Part shown: positions 1 through 12,300 of the stretch, in pieces
Layout: each line of letters opens with the position of its first letter
How positions within the stretch are numbered: position 1 is the first letter of the stretch
Notes under the pieces: model-generated
The model's database searches: none
What the model was told of the DNA's origin: nothing
Seen by the model: the letters and a program-made list of their open reading frames with translations, nothing else
Position numbers and translations under genes: made by a program
Source of the DNA: Terfezia claveryi
Taxonomy: Eukaryota; Ascomycota; Pezizomycetes; Pezizales; Pezizaceae
Reading direction: 5' to 3'
Assembly: GCA_015179025.1 (NCBI GenBank)
Contig: WHUX01000212.1
Span: 1-64,000 of the forward strand
Length of the DNA stretch: 64,000 nucleotides

Positions 1-72
1 AAACGTCTGTGCCTACGGATATAGATTGTATAAATGGTACCGAGTGAATACTGTCTAGTACCATTCATTACA
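1..72 (+). repeat. 3' end of the 5' LTR of copy A
   Basis: These bases match the last ~70 bp of the complete LTRs ending at 8533, 30450 and 39234 and finish in the same ATTACA. The rest of the LTR lies upstream of the window. Confidence 0.85.
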
Positions 73-904
73 TTTTTTTTAACTCACTTACCTAATCTTT
101 CCTCTTAAATCCAAGGCCTGATCAACCTTCGGATACCTTTATTACACTCACGCAAGTGTATACAATTCGACACCTAAGTGCACATATAAAATCGATATCG
201 TTATTCAACTAGCTAGCCAACAAAAAATCCAACAAACAAGACATCAGACTCTCAACTGCAGTACATCAACAAAAGACTTAGAAGCAAGCTAAGCAGAGCT
301 CTAACGGGCAGTGGTATCCCACATTAAACAATCCCACCCTCGTTCACAACACTTTTCCCAATAAGATCGACAACTCATCTTGCACTCCTGGCAACCGCCA
401 TTATATTTGTACCTGTAAATCCAGTACACCATTGAAAAACTGGCCCCCCAGGTCTCAGGAATAATTGGACTAAACAACCAAGCATCACAATCCCAAGGCT
501 CAAATCTCGCTGCCTCCACTGCAGCCATTTCCTCCAGAAAAGAATTACCTCCATCAGAACCTTCCTTAGGCCCAGACATCTCTACCAATATCTCTGCGCC
601 CCCAACGTCTACCTCAACACACCAATCAGAAAAAGTGACAATTTTGCCAGAAGAACTAGAACTAGATTCTAGACCAGTAGACGAAGAAAAACCAGGACCA
701 TAAGAAACATCAGGATCCTAACATCCAGCCTCACCAGCCTCGTGAGCCACCAAGCCAACAGAACCATCAGTCGAACGGAGATCATAAGGATCATCAGGCA
801 CCACACCATCAGCATAGAAAGGTGCCAAAGAAGAAAAGTAACTCGACGATCATATCACATAACCAGCTGCATTTGGTTGCGGACAGACGACGAAATCAGA
901 CATA

Positions 905-3345
905 ATGGCCTCTGAACTTAGTAAGAAGACTAAGAGGTCGAGACGGTTAACTATGTTACCTGAAGATATTATGAAATTAGTAGAAGAAACTCCCAGAAAG
1001 ACCAGATTTATAGTTCCTAACACAGAAGGTGTAAAGTAAGGCGGTGTGCTTCATAACCAACTCTGTACTGCCGGGCGGCAGTACTAGAGTTTACTACAGC
1101 AAACTATAGGTGCACGGAACCTATAGCTTCTGTTTAAGTATATCTTGCTTGCATATATTCTATTGTCGCTCTAGTTGTAAAAGGTAGGCCCCACCAGCCT
1201 ATAACTTGTTATTGAAATATAGAGGGAGATGGGCCCAAACGGGCCCAGAATATAATAGCTCAATACTTTATTATTGGTAGATATCTACTACTGTGTTTCT
1301 GTCTCTATCTCTGGCTTAAACTGACTTGAACGCTCCTCCAACTGAGGGAAATTCAGGGGACTATATACTGCCCGAAGTGGGGCAGTGTTGGGGCAGTGTT
1401 GGGGCAGTGCTGAGGCAGTGCGCCATCATCTGACCCATTACATGATTTGAAATCAACATAATAGAAACTGCCAGAAACTACTAGGAAATAGAACTACAAG
1501 TATCGCGTGACCCTTCCAGTGAGTCATGCTCATTACTATAATGAAATACATGAGTTACTATACCTTTGATTATCATCTGCCAGCCGACGCTGGCGGCCTG
1601 ATAATATCTTATTCCACTAGGTTAAAAGTTGGTATGTAATGGGAGTTACATTTCATTAGAAAATGGAATGTGACTTCCTTACAGAAGGGGAAATAAATCT
1701 GCCCATGGATATAGAAATAGGAGAACCAGGTGAAGCAGGAACCAAAATATATTTTAGTATGGCTCTACCTCTCGCACCAGAAGAATTTTGGGATAGACAT
1801 TTTCCAACAATTGAGGAGATTTTAAAATACACTTGCTCAATGGGACATGCCCAACAGTATCATCCTGATGATACTGGACTCTTAGTGGAAGCTGTAGTAA
1901 AACACTATTTATGGCTAACACCTTACCCATTCAAAGAAAAGGACTTAGAAATGAATGCATTTTTAAGTAAAGAATTAAAGAAACCTGTTGTTCCACTCTT
2001 AAGGAAACCGAATTGGGTAATACATAACTGGGAAGAAGTAATGGCATTCATGATGAGTGGCACTCATCTAGAAGAATCAGCACATACCGCGGAGGATTTT
2101 TTCAATCCTAGCAAAGAACTTCTAGGAGCGTTCCTGAAAATACCAAAAGATCAATCGAAAGGCAAAGGTCGAGCACCTGAGACACCAGAAAGGAGGACTG
2201 GGTCAGCCAAAGAACCAGACGACAAAGACCAACTACCAGAAGATATAGAATTACCAGAAGACGATGATGATCTAGATACAGGACTAGACCAACAGAAGCA
2301 GAAAACACAAGGAGGAGGACGAGACCCCGATGATAGCGGAGATGATAGCTCGGACTCTGATAAGGCATCGTCAGTTACAAGTCAAACTCTTAAAAGAAAA
2401 CCCAAACGAGGAAAATCAGTTGAACACCAGTAATGGGAATCTACAACAGGAATGGTTACAATGGGTAACCCTGAAGCAACGAATGCTTTAAAAGGAATAA
2501 AGATTGATATGCCAGAAAAATTAAGAGGAGAAGACAAAAAATAGTAAGACTTACAGTATTTTGACTCTTGGGCCACAGCAATGCAACGTTAGTTTGTTCT
2601 CAAAAGAATAGATTTAGAAGGTGCTTCAGCTTTGGAAATTGTTGGATTCAGAATCGAAGGAAGTGCACTCACTACTTATAATCAGTTCCTAAGAGAAAAA
2701 GGAAAGAATGTGACATTTTTTGGTTTCATACTAGAGCTAAGGGATTTTCTGATACCCTCTACTAGTAAGGATATTTGGTAGAAACGATGGGAGACAGCCA
2801 CACTATACAAGGACAGACATTACATAGGAATCAAACAGTTTGCCAACTGGCTTACTGAAATGCAAATCAAATTGATTGACAAGGATGGCAAACAATCAAT
2901 ATCGCAGGAAGTAAAAAGAAGAAAGTTTCTTAATCACCTGCCGCCATATATGTCAGCTACATTAATTCCTTTAATCAAAGAAGAATGATTATATGATCAG
3001 CTCGTACATCAAGCGGAGTCATATGAAGCTTCCAAGAAGGATATTACCCTACCATCCACAACAAATACATCCCGATGACAACACCCTCGGAATGAAAATC
3101 GAAGTCACGGTCCATACAGGGACCAGAATCAACGACAAAAAATAGGATTTAATCCTAGCAGCAATCCCAACACCAAACCCAACACAGGAAATCGGAAGGA
3201 CTCAGATTGGGACACCATCACAAAAAAATTGGATCAGAAGACGAAGATGCAATTAATTAGAGACAAGAAATGTCTATGGTGTTGGAACCCTGGACACTCC
3301 TACAAGGACTGTAGGAAACGAAAAAATAAGGTACCTATGCGTACA
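905..3345 (+). pseudogene. gag: gag of copy A, split by a solo LTR
   Basis: The Gag (capsid/nucleocapsid) reading starts at the ATG at 905 (MASELSKKTKRS...), is interrupted at 1030-1683 by a foreign solo LTR, and resumes at 1684. An acidic, low-complexity linker follows (about 2200-2390, PEDIELPEDDDD type). The nucleocapsid CCHC knuckle CLWCWNPGHSYKDC (CX2CX4HX4C) is at 3271-3312. In-frame stops such as TAATGG at 2431 and TAG at 2542 sit where copy D keeps CAA and TGG. The apparent ORF start at 1663 lies inside the inserted LTR and is not a real start. It is identified from the knuckle and its place upstream of protease and RT; the capsid part itself is unlike families I can name. Confidence 0.75.
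1030..1683 (+). repeat. Solo LTR of a second family (G2) inserted in gag of copy A
   Basis: The insertion begins TGTAAAGTAAGG and ends CTTCCTTACA. It is flanked by a 5-bp direct duplication GAAGG (1025-1029 and 1684-1688). Removing it with one GAAGG restores the uninterrupted gag seen in copies B-D. It is a TG...CA LTR of 654 bp with no internal region, so it is a solo LTR left by LTR-LTR recombination. A second, inverted copy lies at 14126-14758. It contains a short tandem GGGGCAGTGTT array (about 1379-1425). Confidence 0.9.
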
Positions 3346-5345
3346 GCCGCATAAGATTTAGCTATACCGATAGCCACCAAGGATAAAAACAACAAGGATA
3401 AAATCAAGGAACAACCTTTGTCAAGACAGGTATCAGATTTTAGTAAGGTATTTGTTAAAGCTAACGAACACCCTGTACTAGCTTTAATTGACCTCCAAAC
3501 GAAAGGAGGAGACTTAATCAATTCTTAATTTGTACACCTATATAAAATACCAACTAGAAGTATCGAGAAGAAATTATTAAGTACTGCAATTAAAGGCTCA
3601 AAGGGAATGATAGACAAAGCTTGTACTATCAAACTTGATTGGATAGGTTATGTAGAAGAACAAACGTTCTATGTAGCTCATTTGACTGAATGGGACATGA
3701 TACTAGGAGAACCTGCTCTCAGCAAAGTGCGAGCAATAATTCCTGCCCATCAGGAACCAGTTACTATCCAACCGGAAAACATTCCACGATTCCAGCTAAG
3801 TGTATAGAAAGGATCTAGAACTATAGCGAATAGTATAAGATCAGCATATACTCAGGTCAGCTGTGAATCAGTTACAGATTATAGTGAACCGGATAATTGG
3901 GAAAATATTAGTGACACGGAAGAAACTGATTCAAAAAAAAAACTCGTAACAGCTGTTTCTACGGTACAAAAACAATTCAACCCTGTAACGGAGTTTCCCT
4001 TATTATTTCCCAAAACAATTCTATGGGAATTGCCTCCACTAAGAAAGATTAATCACTCTATCAAACCAAAAGCAGGAGCTACTTAGATACCAAAATGGCG
4101 ACCCTCAGGACATCGATTTAGACAACAAATCCATGCCAAATTAGTCGAAGAAGAAGCATCAGGTCACATATATAGAGTAGAAAATGACACAAATGCTATA
4201 GTCATCTTCACTATCCCTAAACGAGATAAACCGGAAGAAGCCAGACATGTCAATGACTGTCGAGACCGCAATTTAGCCATCGAACCGGACCAAACCCCAT
4301 TGCCAGATATTAATGAAGCAATTGAACTAGTAGTGGAAAATCCCATTTGGACTAAGCTTGATTTAGCCAATGGATTTTTTAATATCAGGAAAAATTAAGA
4401 ATCTGTGCAACACTCTACCTCATTATGTCACATGGGATATTTCAGAAGTAGAGTTATGCAATAAAGGGATCGTAATACACCAGCTACCATGGTTCGTGTT
4501 ATGCATGAAATTTTTAAGGACATGGTCTATAAAAATTTAATCATTTATATTGATGATATTATTATATTCTCTAAAACGTATAAAGAACATGTAGAATTAT
4601 TGAAGAAAGTACTTCAACGTCTACAGGATGAGAAATTCTATCTCAAAGAAAGCAAATGCCAGTTCTTTACTCCAAGATTGGAAATCTTAGGACACGTTTT
4701 GACATCAGATGGATTATATGTAGATCCGAAGAAGAGGACTACTATATTAACATTTCCAACTCCTACAAGAAAAAAGGATCTTAGAGGATTCCTTGGAATT
4801 GATAATGATCTCAGCAGATTTATTCCGGACTTAGCATCGTATGCAAGCACCCTGTTAGAACTGCAAGGAAAAACAAAGAAATGGGAATGGACAGATACTC
4901 ATAACGCAGCATTTGAAAAACTCAAGGAACTCATGAATTCCCCACATGTTTTAAAACCTTGGAATAATGAATCTACCGAACCCAAATATTTAGTCTGTGA
5001 TGCTAGTGATGTAGGACTAGGATTTGGATAGGTCAAGGACCGTTGACGCATATCAGACCATCATGCTTCCACTCTAGAAAATTTAATCCAGTACAACTCA
5101 ATTATCCTACCTTTCAAAAGGAATTATTAGCGATTATTGACTCATTAAAATTTTTTGAAGCACAATTAAGAGGTCACAAGTTCACTATCCTTACAGACCA
5201 CAAACTGTTAGTAACCTTCCATACTCAAATACCTGCAAGTCAAAAATTGAGGCGATGGCAAGATTACCTAATGGAATTTGATACAGATATACAGCATACC
5301 GCAGTAAAGGAAAATTTGATGGTAGATGCTCTATCAAGAAAGCAT
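3346..5345 (+). pseudogene. pol: pol of copy A: protease, reverse transcriptase, RNase H
   Basis: A retropepsin-like segment (about 3440-3800) has ALIDLQTKGGD in the sister copies where the usual DSGA/DTGA stands, and later WDMILGEPAL, close to the gypsy GMPFL block. The RT follows: PDINEAIELV...WTKLDLA (about 4300-4370) and the catalytic YIDD at 4546-4557. RNase H follows with YLVCDASDVG at about 4990-5020, QKELLAIIDSLKFFE, and DALSRKH at 5326-5346. Stops interrupt the frame (for example TAG at 3808, TAG at 4084, TAA at 4396), and one frameshift lies near 5030. The order PR-RT-RH-IN is Ty3/gypsy. It is non-functional. Confidence 0.85.
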
Positions 5346-6755
5346 AAATACTTGGATACTCCCACCACCGAGGACGATTATATCTCCAATAGCATCGATC
5401 CTCCTAACCATACCTACAACCGCAACATCTCTACCAACGCTTTAAGAACTTTCCACTCACCAGAAACCTCTACTCAGAATAATATGGTTCCTCGCGGAGC
5501 TATCAATTTCAAGTATGTCGACTGCGACTTCAACAAATGTCATGGAAGAGCTGAAGAACTTGGACACCATATCTTCTGTCTATACTTCGAGGGCATCCAT
5601 GATGAAGAAAGGGAATATAACATGATGAAGGAAGAAGAGTCCTCAGAAGACGAGACTCTATCCACTATACCAGAAGAAGTTTTCAGCGGGTATGATCATG
5701 TACCCAATATAAACAAGAACAAACCCTTAACAGTTCTTGGACTAAGATATAGGCCTCCATCTTCTGAAAACGCACAACAAAATACCCTCGCTCCTGAAGA
5801 AGCGAAAGAAATTGCTATCAACCTGGCTCATAGCAATTTCCAACAACACAAAAGGATGCACTGGTCCTTTTGCTGTAACTTTTACTGTCCAGTTCATGGC
5901 AGCTCTCACGCCATGAACAACCGCATGTTCACCGTCGAAACATGTGCAATCTGCAACCACCACGGACATAGCAGTTTGAACTGTGACCTGATAGCCTCAG
6001 TTCTTAAGAAGGAGAAGGAATTCCTTATGACTCGTATTGCGCATCTCGTATCCGCAAATGAGGCTTAAAAGGAACTAGCACCAGTACAACAAACGCCAGC
6101 TTATCCACCTCCACCAGCTCTTAGCCGCGAAAAAGCTATCCAGGAAATCGGAGAATGGGCAAAAAGATGGATTACCAACAAGCCGACACGACCTACTCTC
6201 CAACCCAGCATTCAGTTCTGTAACCCTACCAAACAGATGACCAACCGACAAATGGAACAGGAGATCATGAATACTCCTGTTGCCCCACAACAAGCATGGA
6301 ATGCACCTCAACAACCAGCTGCAACCGCTAGCAGCAGTAATGCGATTCCAATCAACACCGCCACTGTCACCACTCGTTCTAAAAAGCGAGTAGCTATTGA
6401 TGAAGATTCACCCTCTTTCATTCAAGACACCAAGACCTCCAGACAGCATTGTGATTTCTGTAAGTTTTCAGGACATAATGCTTCTACATGCAAGGAGAAG
6501 AAACCCACCATCAATGACTTCAACATGAGGATCGAACCGACCCTCAACAAGCTCATTGAAGAGAAACACATCAGCGATGGATGGGAAGACGACAAGGACT
6601 ACTTCATCACACAGTGGCTTGACCAAGGTACAGGTATGAAAGCCGCATATCAATCATGCATGAGAGTATGTCCTATCTGGAAGAACTACTATGATACCTT
6701 TGTGAACCGTAAGGATCATAGAAGAAGAGATGAATTTTTGTATGTCAAGAACTGA
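5346..6755 (+). pseudogene. Extra zinc-finger module between RNase H and integrase (copy A)
   Basis: About 1.4 kb separates RNase H from integrase and reads as protein in all copies. It contains a Cys/His cluster around CDFNKCHGRAEELGHHIFC (5522-5580), a second around FCCNFYCPVHGSSH (about 5868-5910), then two CX2CX4HX4C knuckles: CAICNHHGHSSLNC (5944-5985) and CDFCKFSGHNASTC (6450-6491). Proline/glutamine-rich linkers lie between, and the end is acidic. Ordinary gypsy elements have only a short tether here. The frame is open for hundreds of codons (5043-6068 and 6237-6755), with a stop at 6066-6068. I do not recognise a named domain beyond the knuckles; nucleic-acid binding is an inference. 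Confidence 0.7.
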
Positions 6756-7760
6756 CAAGGAAAATGGAGATTAGTTTTGCCCTCTACCTTTAACATCGAA
6801 GGTAAGAACTATCTCGAATTGGTTATTAAAGATGCACATGAAGCAACCGCTCATAGTGGCATTGAAAAAACGATGAAATATCTTACTGACCCATATGATT
6901 ACCAGTCCTTTACAGAACCAACTAAGGACTATATCAGAAGTTATAATACTTGTCAACGGACAAAGTATTCTAACAAGGTACCACTTGGACTCGTAACCCC
7001 ATTACATGTACCAAGAAGGCCATAGACTGACATATCGATGGATTTTCTTAAGTTAGCACCTGTGTTTACTAAGTATTCAATTTTGTACCCGAATATTCCT
7101 ATTGAAGAAGATCATGTAGTTTGTATTTCACGACTTTGGACGATTGTCGATAGACAATCAGGATTCAAGTTTCTTATTCCTGTCTCAGATAATTTCACAG
7201 CAGAACAATGTACTGCTACCTTTGATACTAATGTAGTCCTGACTATGGGATACCCTTTTGATATTGTTTTTGACCGTGACACTCTTTTTATGTTAATACA
7301 CTTTTAAGATTGTGCTAGGAATAAAGGAATTAAGTTGGAACCGTCCACCACATATCATCCACGTGCAGATGGACAATCGGAAATTGTGAACAAAGAAATT
7401 CTACAAGTAGCAAGAGCCTGTAAAATCGAAGGATTTGATTGGCTACAGAAACTACCAGAGATATAGTTGAAACTCAACTCTAGGTATAATGCCGCTAGAC
7501 AAAATAGTCCCTTTTCCACACTATTTGGATTTAATGCACATCTTGGCGTATCAATACTTCCATACCCCATTAATGCATATGTACCCGCAAATGAATGTCA
7601 TGAGGTAATGTCTAAAAACCTATATGACGCCAAGAAGACTCAAGTATCTCAAGCGAACAAACGACTACCCAATACAGCCAAATTTTCAGTCGGACAACAA
7701 GTTATGCATTCCTCAGAAAACATCAACCTATTGAACGTCTCACTCAAGGACGTATGGAAA
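6756..7760 (+). pseudogene. Integrase of copy A, 3'-truncated
   Basis: The integrase HHCC zinc domain is around 6832-6965 (DAHEATAHSGIEKTMKYL ... CQRTK). The catalytic core contains MDFLKLAPVF (7038-7067), IVDRQSG (7143-7163), FDRDTLFM (7270-7293) and the glutamate-bearing GQSEIVNKE (7372-7398), consistent with a DDE transferase. Reading is broken by stops (TAG at 7024, TAA at 7305, TAG at 7465). After about 7745 the sequence jumps to bases that in copy C follow the chromodomain, so the C-terminal targeting domain was deleted here. Confidence 0.8.
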
Positions 7761-7814
7761 CCAATATGGCAGAGCGAAAGAAGTAAGGATAGGAAATCCT
7801 TCTATGTGGGGAAG

Positions 7815-8533
7815 TGTAATAGAGAATGTTGTTTCATTGCTTATATAATTGATTATATACTTTTGTATTTCCTATATTACTACTATGTTATATAACTAAG
7901 CTGTCGGTTGAAGGACTAGCCTTCTACCACCTCCTATTGCTTTATAAGCGTCCATAGCACACGGAATTTGCCATGGGAAGTTCCATGGCACTTTCCATAT
8001 AAAGACACCCTCATTATGGCCGCGTGACCTCTGTTTAAGGTGTGTGACTCATTACTATAGCCACATGACCATTGTTTAAGGCGTGTGACTCATTACTATG
8101 GCCACATTACCATCGTTTAAGGCATGTGACTCATTACTATGGCTACATGACCCCTTTTGTACAGCGCACCACCTTCTGGTGTGCCACCCTTTATTGTATT
8201 TATTTCCTTAGTCATCAGATCTCAGAGGAGTATAAATAGGCCACTGGATTCCCTCTGGAATCCACAGAAAGAGAAGAAGCAACCAAGCAAGCACACAGAG
8301 CAAGCAAGCCTATATTCCGATCAGATCAAGATCATATAGCTTAGATAGCACAAATCATATAAGATAGATTACACCAGTTAATTACTGTTCCCTTCGGGAA
8401 CGTCCCACATAGTAATCTCCCTACCCTTCTGAGGTCTTATCTCAGCAGAACCGAAATACACAAACGTCCATGCCTACGGATATAGATTGTATAAACGGTA
8501 CCGAATGAATCTTGTCTAGTCCCATTCATTACA
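7815..8533 (+). repeat. 3' LTR of copy A (719 bp)
   Basis: It runs from TGTAATAGAG to CATTACA. It holds three copies of a 41-bp unit (GTGTGACTCATTACTAT starts at 8042, 8083 and about 8124). The LTR at 29773 has two such units and is exactly 41 bp shorter. A TATA box is at 8231-8238. A purine-rich GTGGGGAAG just upstream (7806-7814) fits a polypurine tract. Confidence 0.9.
8231..8238 (+). promoter_or_regulatory. TATA box of the G1 LTR promoter
   Basis: TATAAATA lies within GGAGTATAAATAGG, is conserved at the same place in the LTRs of B, C and D, and sits about 300 bp before the LTR end. This is the expected position of the element's Pol II promoter. Confidence 0.6.
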
Positions 8534-8589
8534 ACTAGTGCAATCAAGTATACTTATTCATGGGATATTTCTTTGTTTGGTATAGCTTA

Positions 8590-8970
8590 TACTAGTATCT
8601 AGTAAGACACTCATAGACTAGTTCCAACACAACCTTTGTTTAGCATGCTTAGTAGCTTATCAGCTTTATAACTACAATAGTTGATACTTCTATCTAGCAA
8701 GACACTTATAATTTAGTTCTGACAGCACCTTTGTTTTAGTTTAGTTAGTATAAGCCCCTTATAACACTCATAGTCTAGTCCCGATAGCACCTTTGTTTGG
8801 TATGCTTGGCAGCTTATTAGCTTCGTAACTATACTTACCTAGCCTTCTAGTTTGCATAAGCCACTTGTAGAGCTATGTATTTAGCTAATCTTTATCTACC
8901 TAGTAAGATACACCTGATCTAGTCCATCAGCATCTTTGGTTAGTCTGGTTAGCTTTAGTATCTATGGAAC
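8590..8970. repeat. Degenerate ~110-130 bp tandem repeat
   Basis: Four or so imperfect units share the blocks TCTAGTAAGACACTCAT, ACTAGTTC, AGCACCTTTGTTT and TGCTTAGTAGCTTAT in the same order. They are AT-rich and non-coding. The units are too diverged to set exact borders by eye. Confidence 0.5.
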
Positions 8971-11900
8971 TACAATTGTATTTTGACAAATATATAGGTA
9001 ATCTTTTTATATTTTGTTTTGCAAGCTCCAACATTCTATATATACTAGCCAGCCTATTCCTGACATATCTGGTCTAACCTTCTCACCTAATCTTACTACC
9101 TCCTTAGTTATACTTATAGGCATGCACTTTCTTCCTCTTTACATTCTACTGAATAGTCACTTTATTTATCTCGGCACTCCCCTTCCCCTTCACAGTCTTT
9201 AGCATATAACTGGGTTTGGTGGAGGGTTGGCCCACTTCCTTAATGTCTGGCAGGGGCTACTTTAGTGGCTCAACTACAAGTGGCTCTTTATTGTTAGCTA
9301 CTCTATAGGTAGTCCATGCTATATGGATTGCTATTCATATAGCCTGCTGGCTTCCTCTAGCCTTTTTTGCTATATTGTTAAATAGTATTCAAATGTGTTT
9401 CCGAATCACCTTATCTTGGTATGCCAACTACCCCCGTGGAGCTATTATAGGTTGGCCAGTGGCCTACTCATAGAAGGATTCCTACTTATTTAACCTTGCC
9501 TTTTCTAGGCCATGGCAGTTGAAGTTTTGAATCACCCTATATACTTGCTTATACTATTACATATACAATTGGCTAGAGATCCCTTCATCAAAGAATTCAA
9601 CATACTCTACTGCCTTCCTTACTGTCATCTCATTACTGACACCTGCCAGTTTATCGATACTAGATATTGTATCTATACCACATATAGTTAGTCTCTTCTC
9701 GAACAACTAGAAGCCCCATATCTTGAATGCTAGTATATTGACTTATAGTTAGCACTTGAGCTAATAGGTCTATTGGTAGCTATCTACTATTAGTATATAA
9801 TAGGATATTGAGGGTCTAGTTTAAATAGTATACTTACTTATTTGTAATGAAGATATTAAAATATCCAAAAGGATTCAAACTTGGAGAAAATCACCATATA
9901 TAAACTTCTTGACATAGGTAATCAACAGGTTGCTATCTACTACTATAGTATGAATCTCCTTTCATCCACTAGAAAAGTCTTGTTCAAACTGGAGCCCCAA
10001 AACTAGTTGCTCACTAGTCTAGTTCTTACTCACATACTTAAGGGCTGAACCAGCCCTTATAGGATGCTAAGCTAGACTAATAGTGTACTAGTAGGGGTAT
10101 TCCTTATCGGACTGTACAACTAGACTAGCAACCAGTCTAGCTATTCCTATAGTTATATAACTACAAGAATCAAAATATTAAGTCTCATAAAGAGGCTGGT
10201 GCCTACCAGTCTAGATCGCATATAAGAATAACCTATATTGGGATGATTTAGGACTAGCTATTTATTGTTCATTACATACAGGAAAAGGTTAATCTAGTTA
10301 GCTGGTAGTACAATACTATATAAGACTATAATAATATACTATTTTCCATTAAAAACTAGACATAGTATTCCTATCTGTTCAGTATCAATTACAACACAAG
10401 TTATCACTACTCTAGGCTGACAGTATTACTATAGTGGGTTTACTATAGATTTTTACTTACAATCTGGGAACTGTCATTAGATAGCACAAGTACTTCCATC
10501 TTAGGACTATATACCAAACTCACTATAGCAACTATAGAATACTTTCTGGAGGATAGCCTTAGGTCTCTATAATGTCTTCCTATGATATTTCTTTTGATAG
10601 TCAGTATCCTTCAAATATAATACTTATCTATATTAGGGTTAATATTCATATCAAATGCAATGTCAGTTTTATCATTTCATATTCCACTCCATAGGTTACT
10701 ATGGTCGATATCTCTAGAATAAACATCCTAATAAGCTATTGGTATCACAATCTCATAAGCCTCTCATAGATGTTCAATAGCCTTCAGTAGCAATAAGCTA
10801 TAAATATAGTCATACCCTTACTTTAGTAATTTTAGAATCTCAAAAATGATACTAGAGTACAATTGAAATGCCAGCAATTGACAATATAACTTCAGGGAGT
10901 TTGGTTTATCCCCGAAGTGCTGGAATTGAATCTAGAAATACCCCAAATTATATCCCACACCCTAAGGAGTCTATACTAGTCATCAAAAGCTCATAAAGGG
11001 TCACTAACACCTTCCATCTCATTACATAGCTACCAAAATTATCAAACTCTATATTTTCTAGTTTATCTGAAGCTGGCAATTTAACCCACTTATACTATTT
11101 GATAATGTATATAAGTATAGCTTACTCACTTTTTTCATAGTAGCATGATATCTTTGAAATATATTGATTAATTCTTTAGTAGCAAACTACTTCCTGCAGA
11201 CTAACTAAAGACTGTGAGAGTCCACTTCAAGTCTAGTCATACATGGCAGAGTAAAATGCAGGAGTTGATAGATTAACCTGTATAGTATTAAGGAACAGTA
11301 GATTTTTATCTATAATATAGGTAGTTATTCTATTACAAGGATATAGAGTATACCTTAGTATATCTTTTATAGCAGTAGACATTTGCTAAAGATCTAATAT
11401 ATAAGCCAGTTTATGAGTTTGATGCTGGAGGTAACTGGGTATATACTGAAATGCATATAGGGGATTGGTGCTAGAAAATACAGGTATAGTTACTAATCTT
11501 ATATGTAATCTTATAATGGACACTGAACATCTCTTAGTTAATACTCCCAGTCAGATCAATACTAATTTCAGTTATTCTGACATTGGATTAAATATTCCTG
11601 ACCAATTTCTTAGGAGATAAGAAATTGTAGCTATTATTCATGTTAATCGGCAATATCCCTCGCACATTCAAAACAAACCTACAAGATAAGCTTGGATCCT
11701 CATAGGTCTTTTGCCAGTTGGACCTAAACCCAATAATAGAATTTAAGTGTTTAAACTACAATAGCAGGAGTATAATATACTAAGAGTCTAGTACGAGATT
11801 TTGGGGCGCATTCTAAGAGCACTTGTGCAACTATATGAGATATATATGAAAAATGTATTAGGAGATAGTAGATGTTTGTTATTGACTGATTGTAGTAGAG

Positions 11901-12300
11901 TAGAGTATATGAAATAGTCTATGCCAATAAAACAGTTAGGAAATGTATTCTCATTATTTCAAGCTAGCTTGTAGACCATATGGAAAATATGAACATCTAT
12001 TGTATAAAGACTAATAGATATTTAGTTTGCATTGCAACCCAGAGTCTATTAGGCACGCTGCCAAAAAGACCATATGTAGTTCGCATTCATATTAATTACT
12101 AAAGGCTATTCAAAGCTAGTGATATAGTTAGGTATAGGCACTGTGAATCCTGCATTGTTATATATAATAGCTAACTCTAGAGTAGCTTATAGGCTCAAGC
12201 AGTTAAACTGATTCCTAATACTCCTCAGACACTTAAGGATATTATACCAACCCTAATTGTCCGAGGAGACCTTCTACATAATATCTAGCTTGGGATTCGG
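8971..12300. other. AT-rich gene-free stretch, probably RIP-eroded repeat DNA
   Basis: All frames are dense in TAG/TAA and I see no reading longer than about 60 codons. Composition (many TATA, TAG and CTATA words) matches the eroded relics next to it. Part of it may be the 5' portion of the transposase relic at 12.3-14.1 kb, but I could not read it as protein. Confidence 0.5.

Larger units (their letters stand above)
1..8533 (+). mobile_element. Ty3/gypsy LTR retrotransposon copy A (family G1), 5' LTR cut by the window edge
   Basis: The copy has the order LTR end (1-72), gag, protease, reverse transcriptase, RNase H, an extra zinc-finger module, integrase, LTR (7815-8533). LTRs of this family begin TGTAAT and end ATTACA. 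Four related copies (A-D) in the window let the reading be cross-checked. Copy A is inactive: many in-frame TAG/TAA/TGA codons stand where sister copies have TGG, CAA, CAG or CGA, and a foreign solo LTR splits gag. About 530 bp present in copy C (37966-38500), including the chromodomain, are absent here near 7745. There is no tRNA-type TGG primer site after the LTR; a T-rich tract follows directly. Confidence 0.9.

Noticed and set aside
8016..8156. CRISPR-like direct repeats (41-bp units)
   Set aside because: The units are contiguous without spacers and lie in an LTR of a eukaryotic element.
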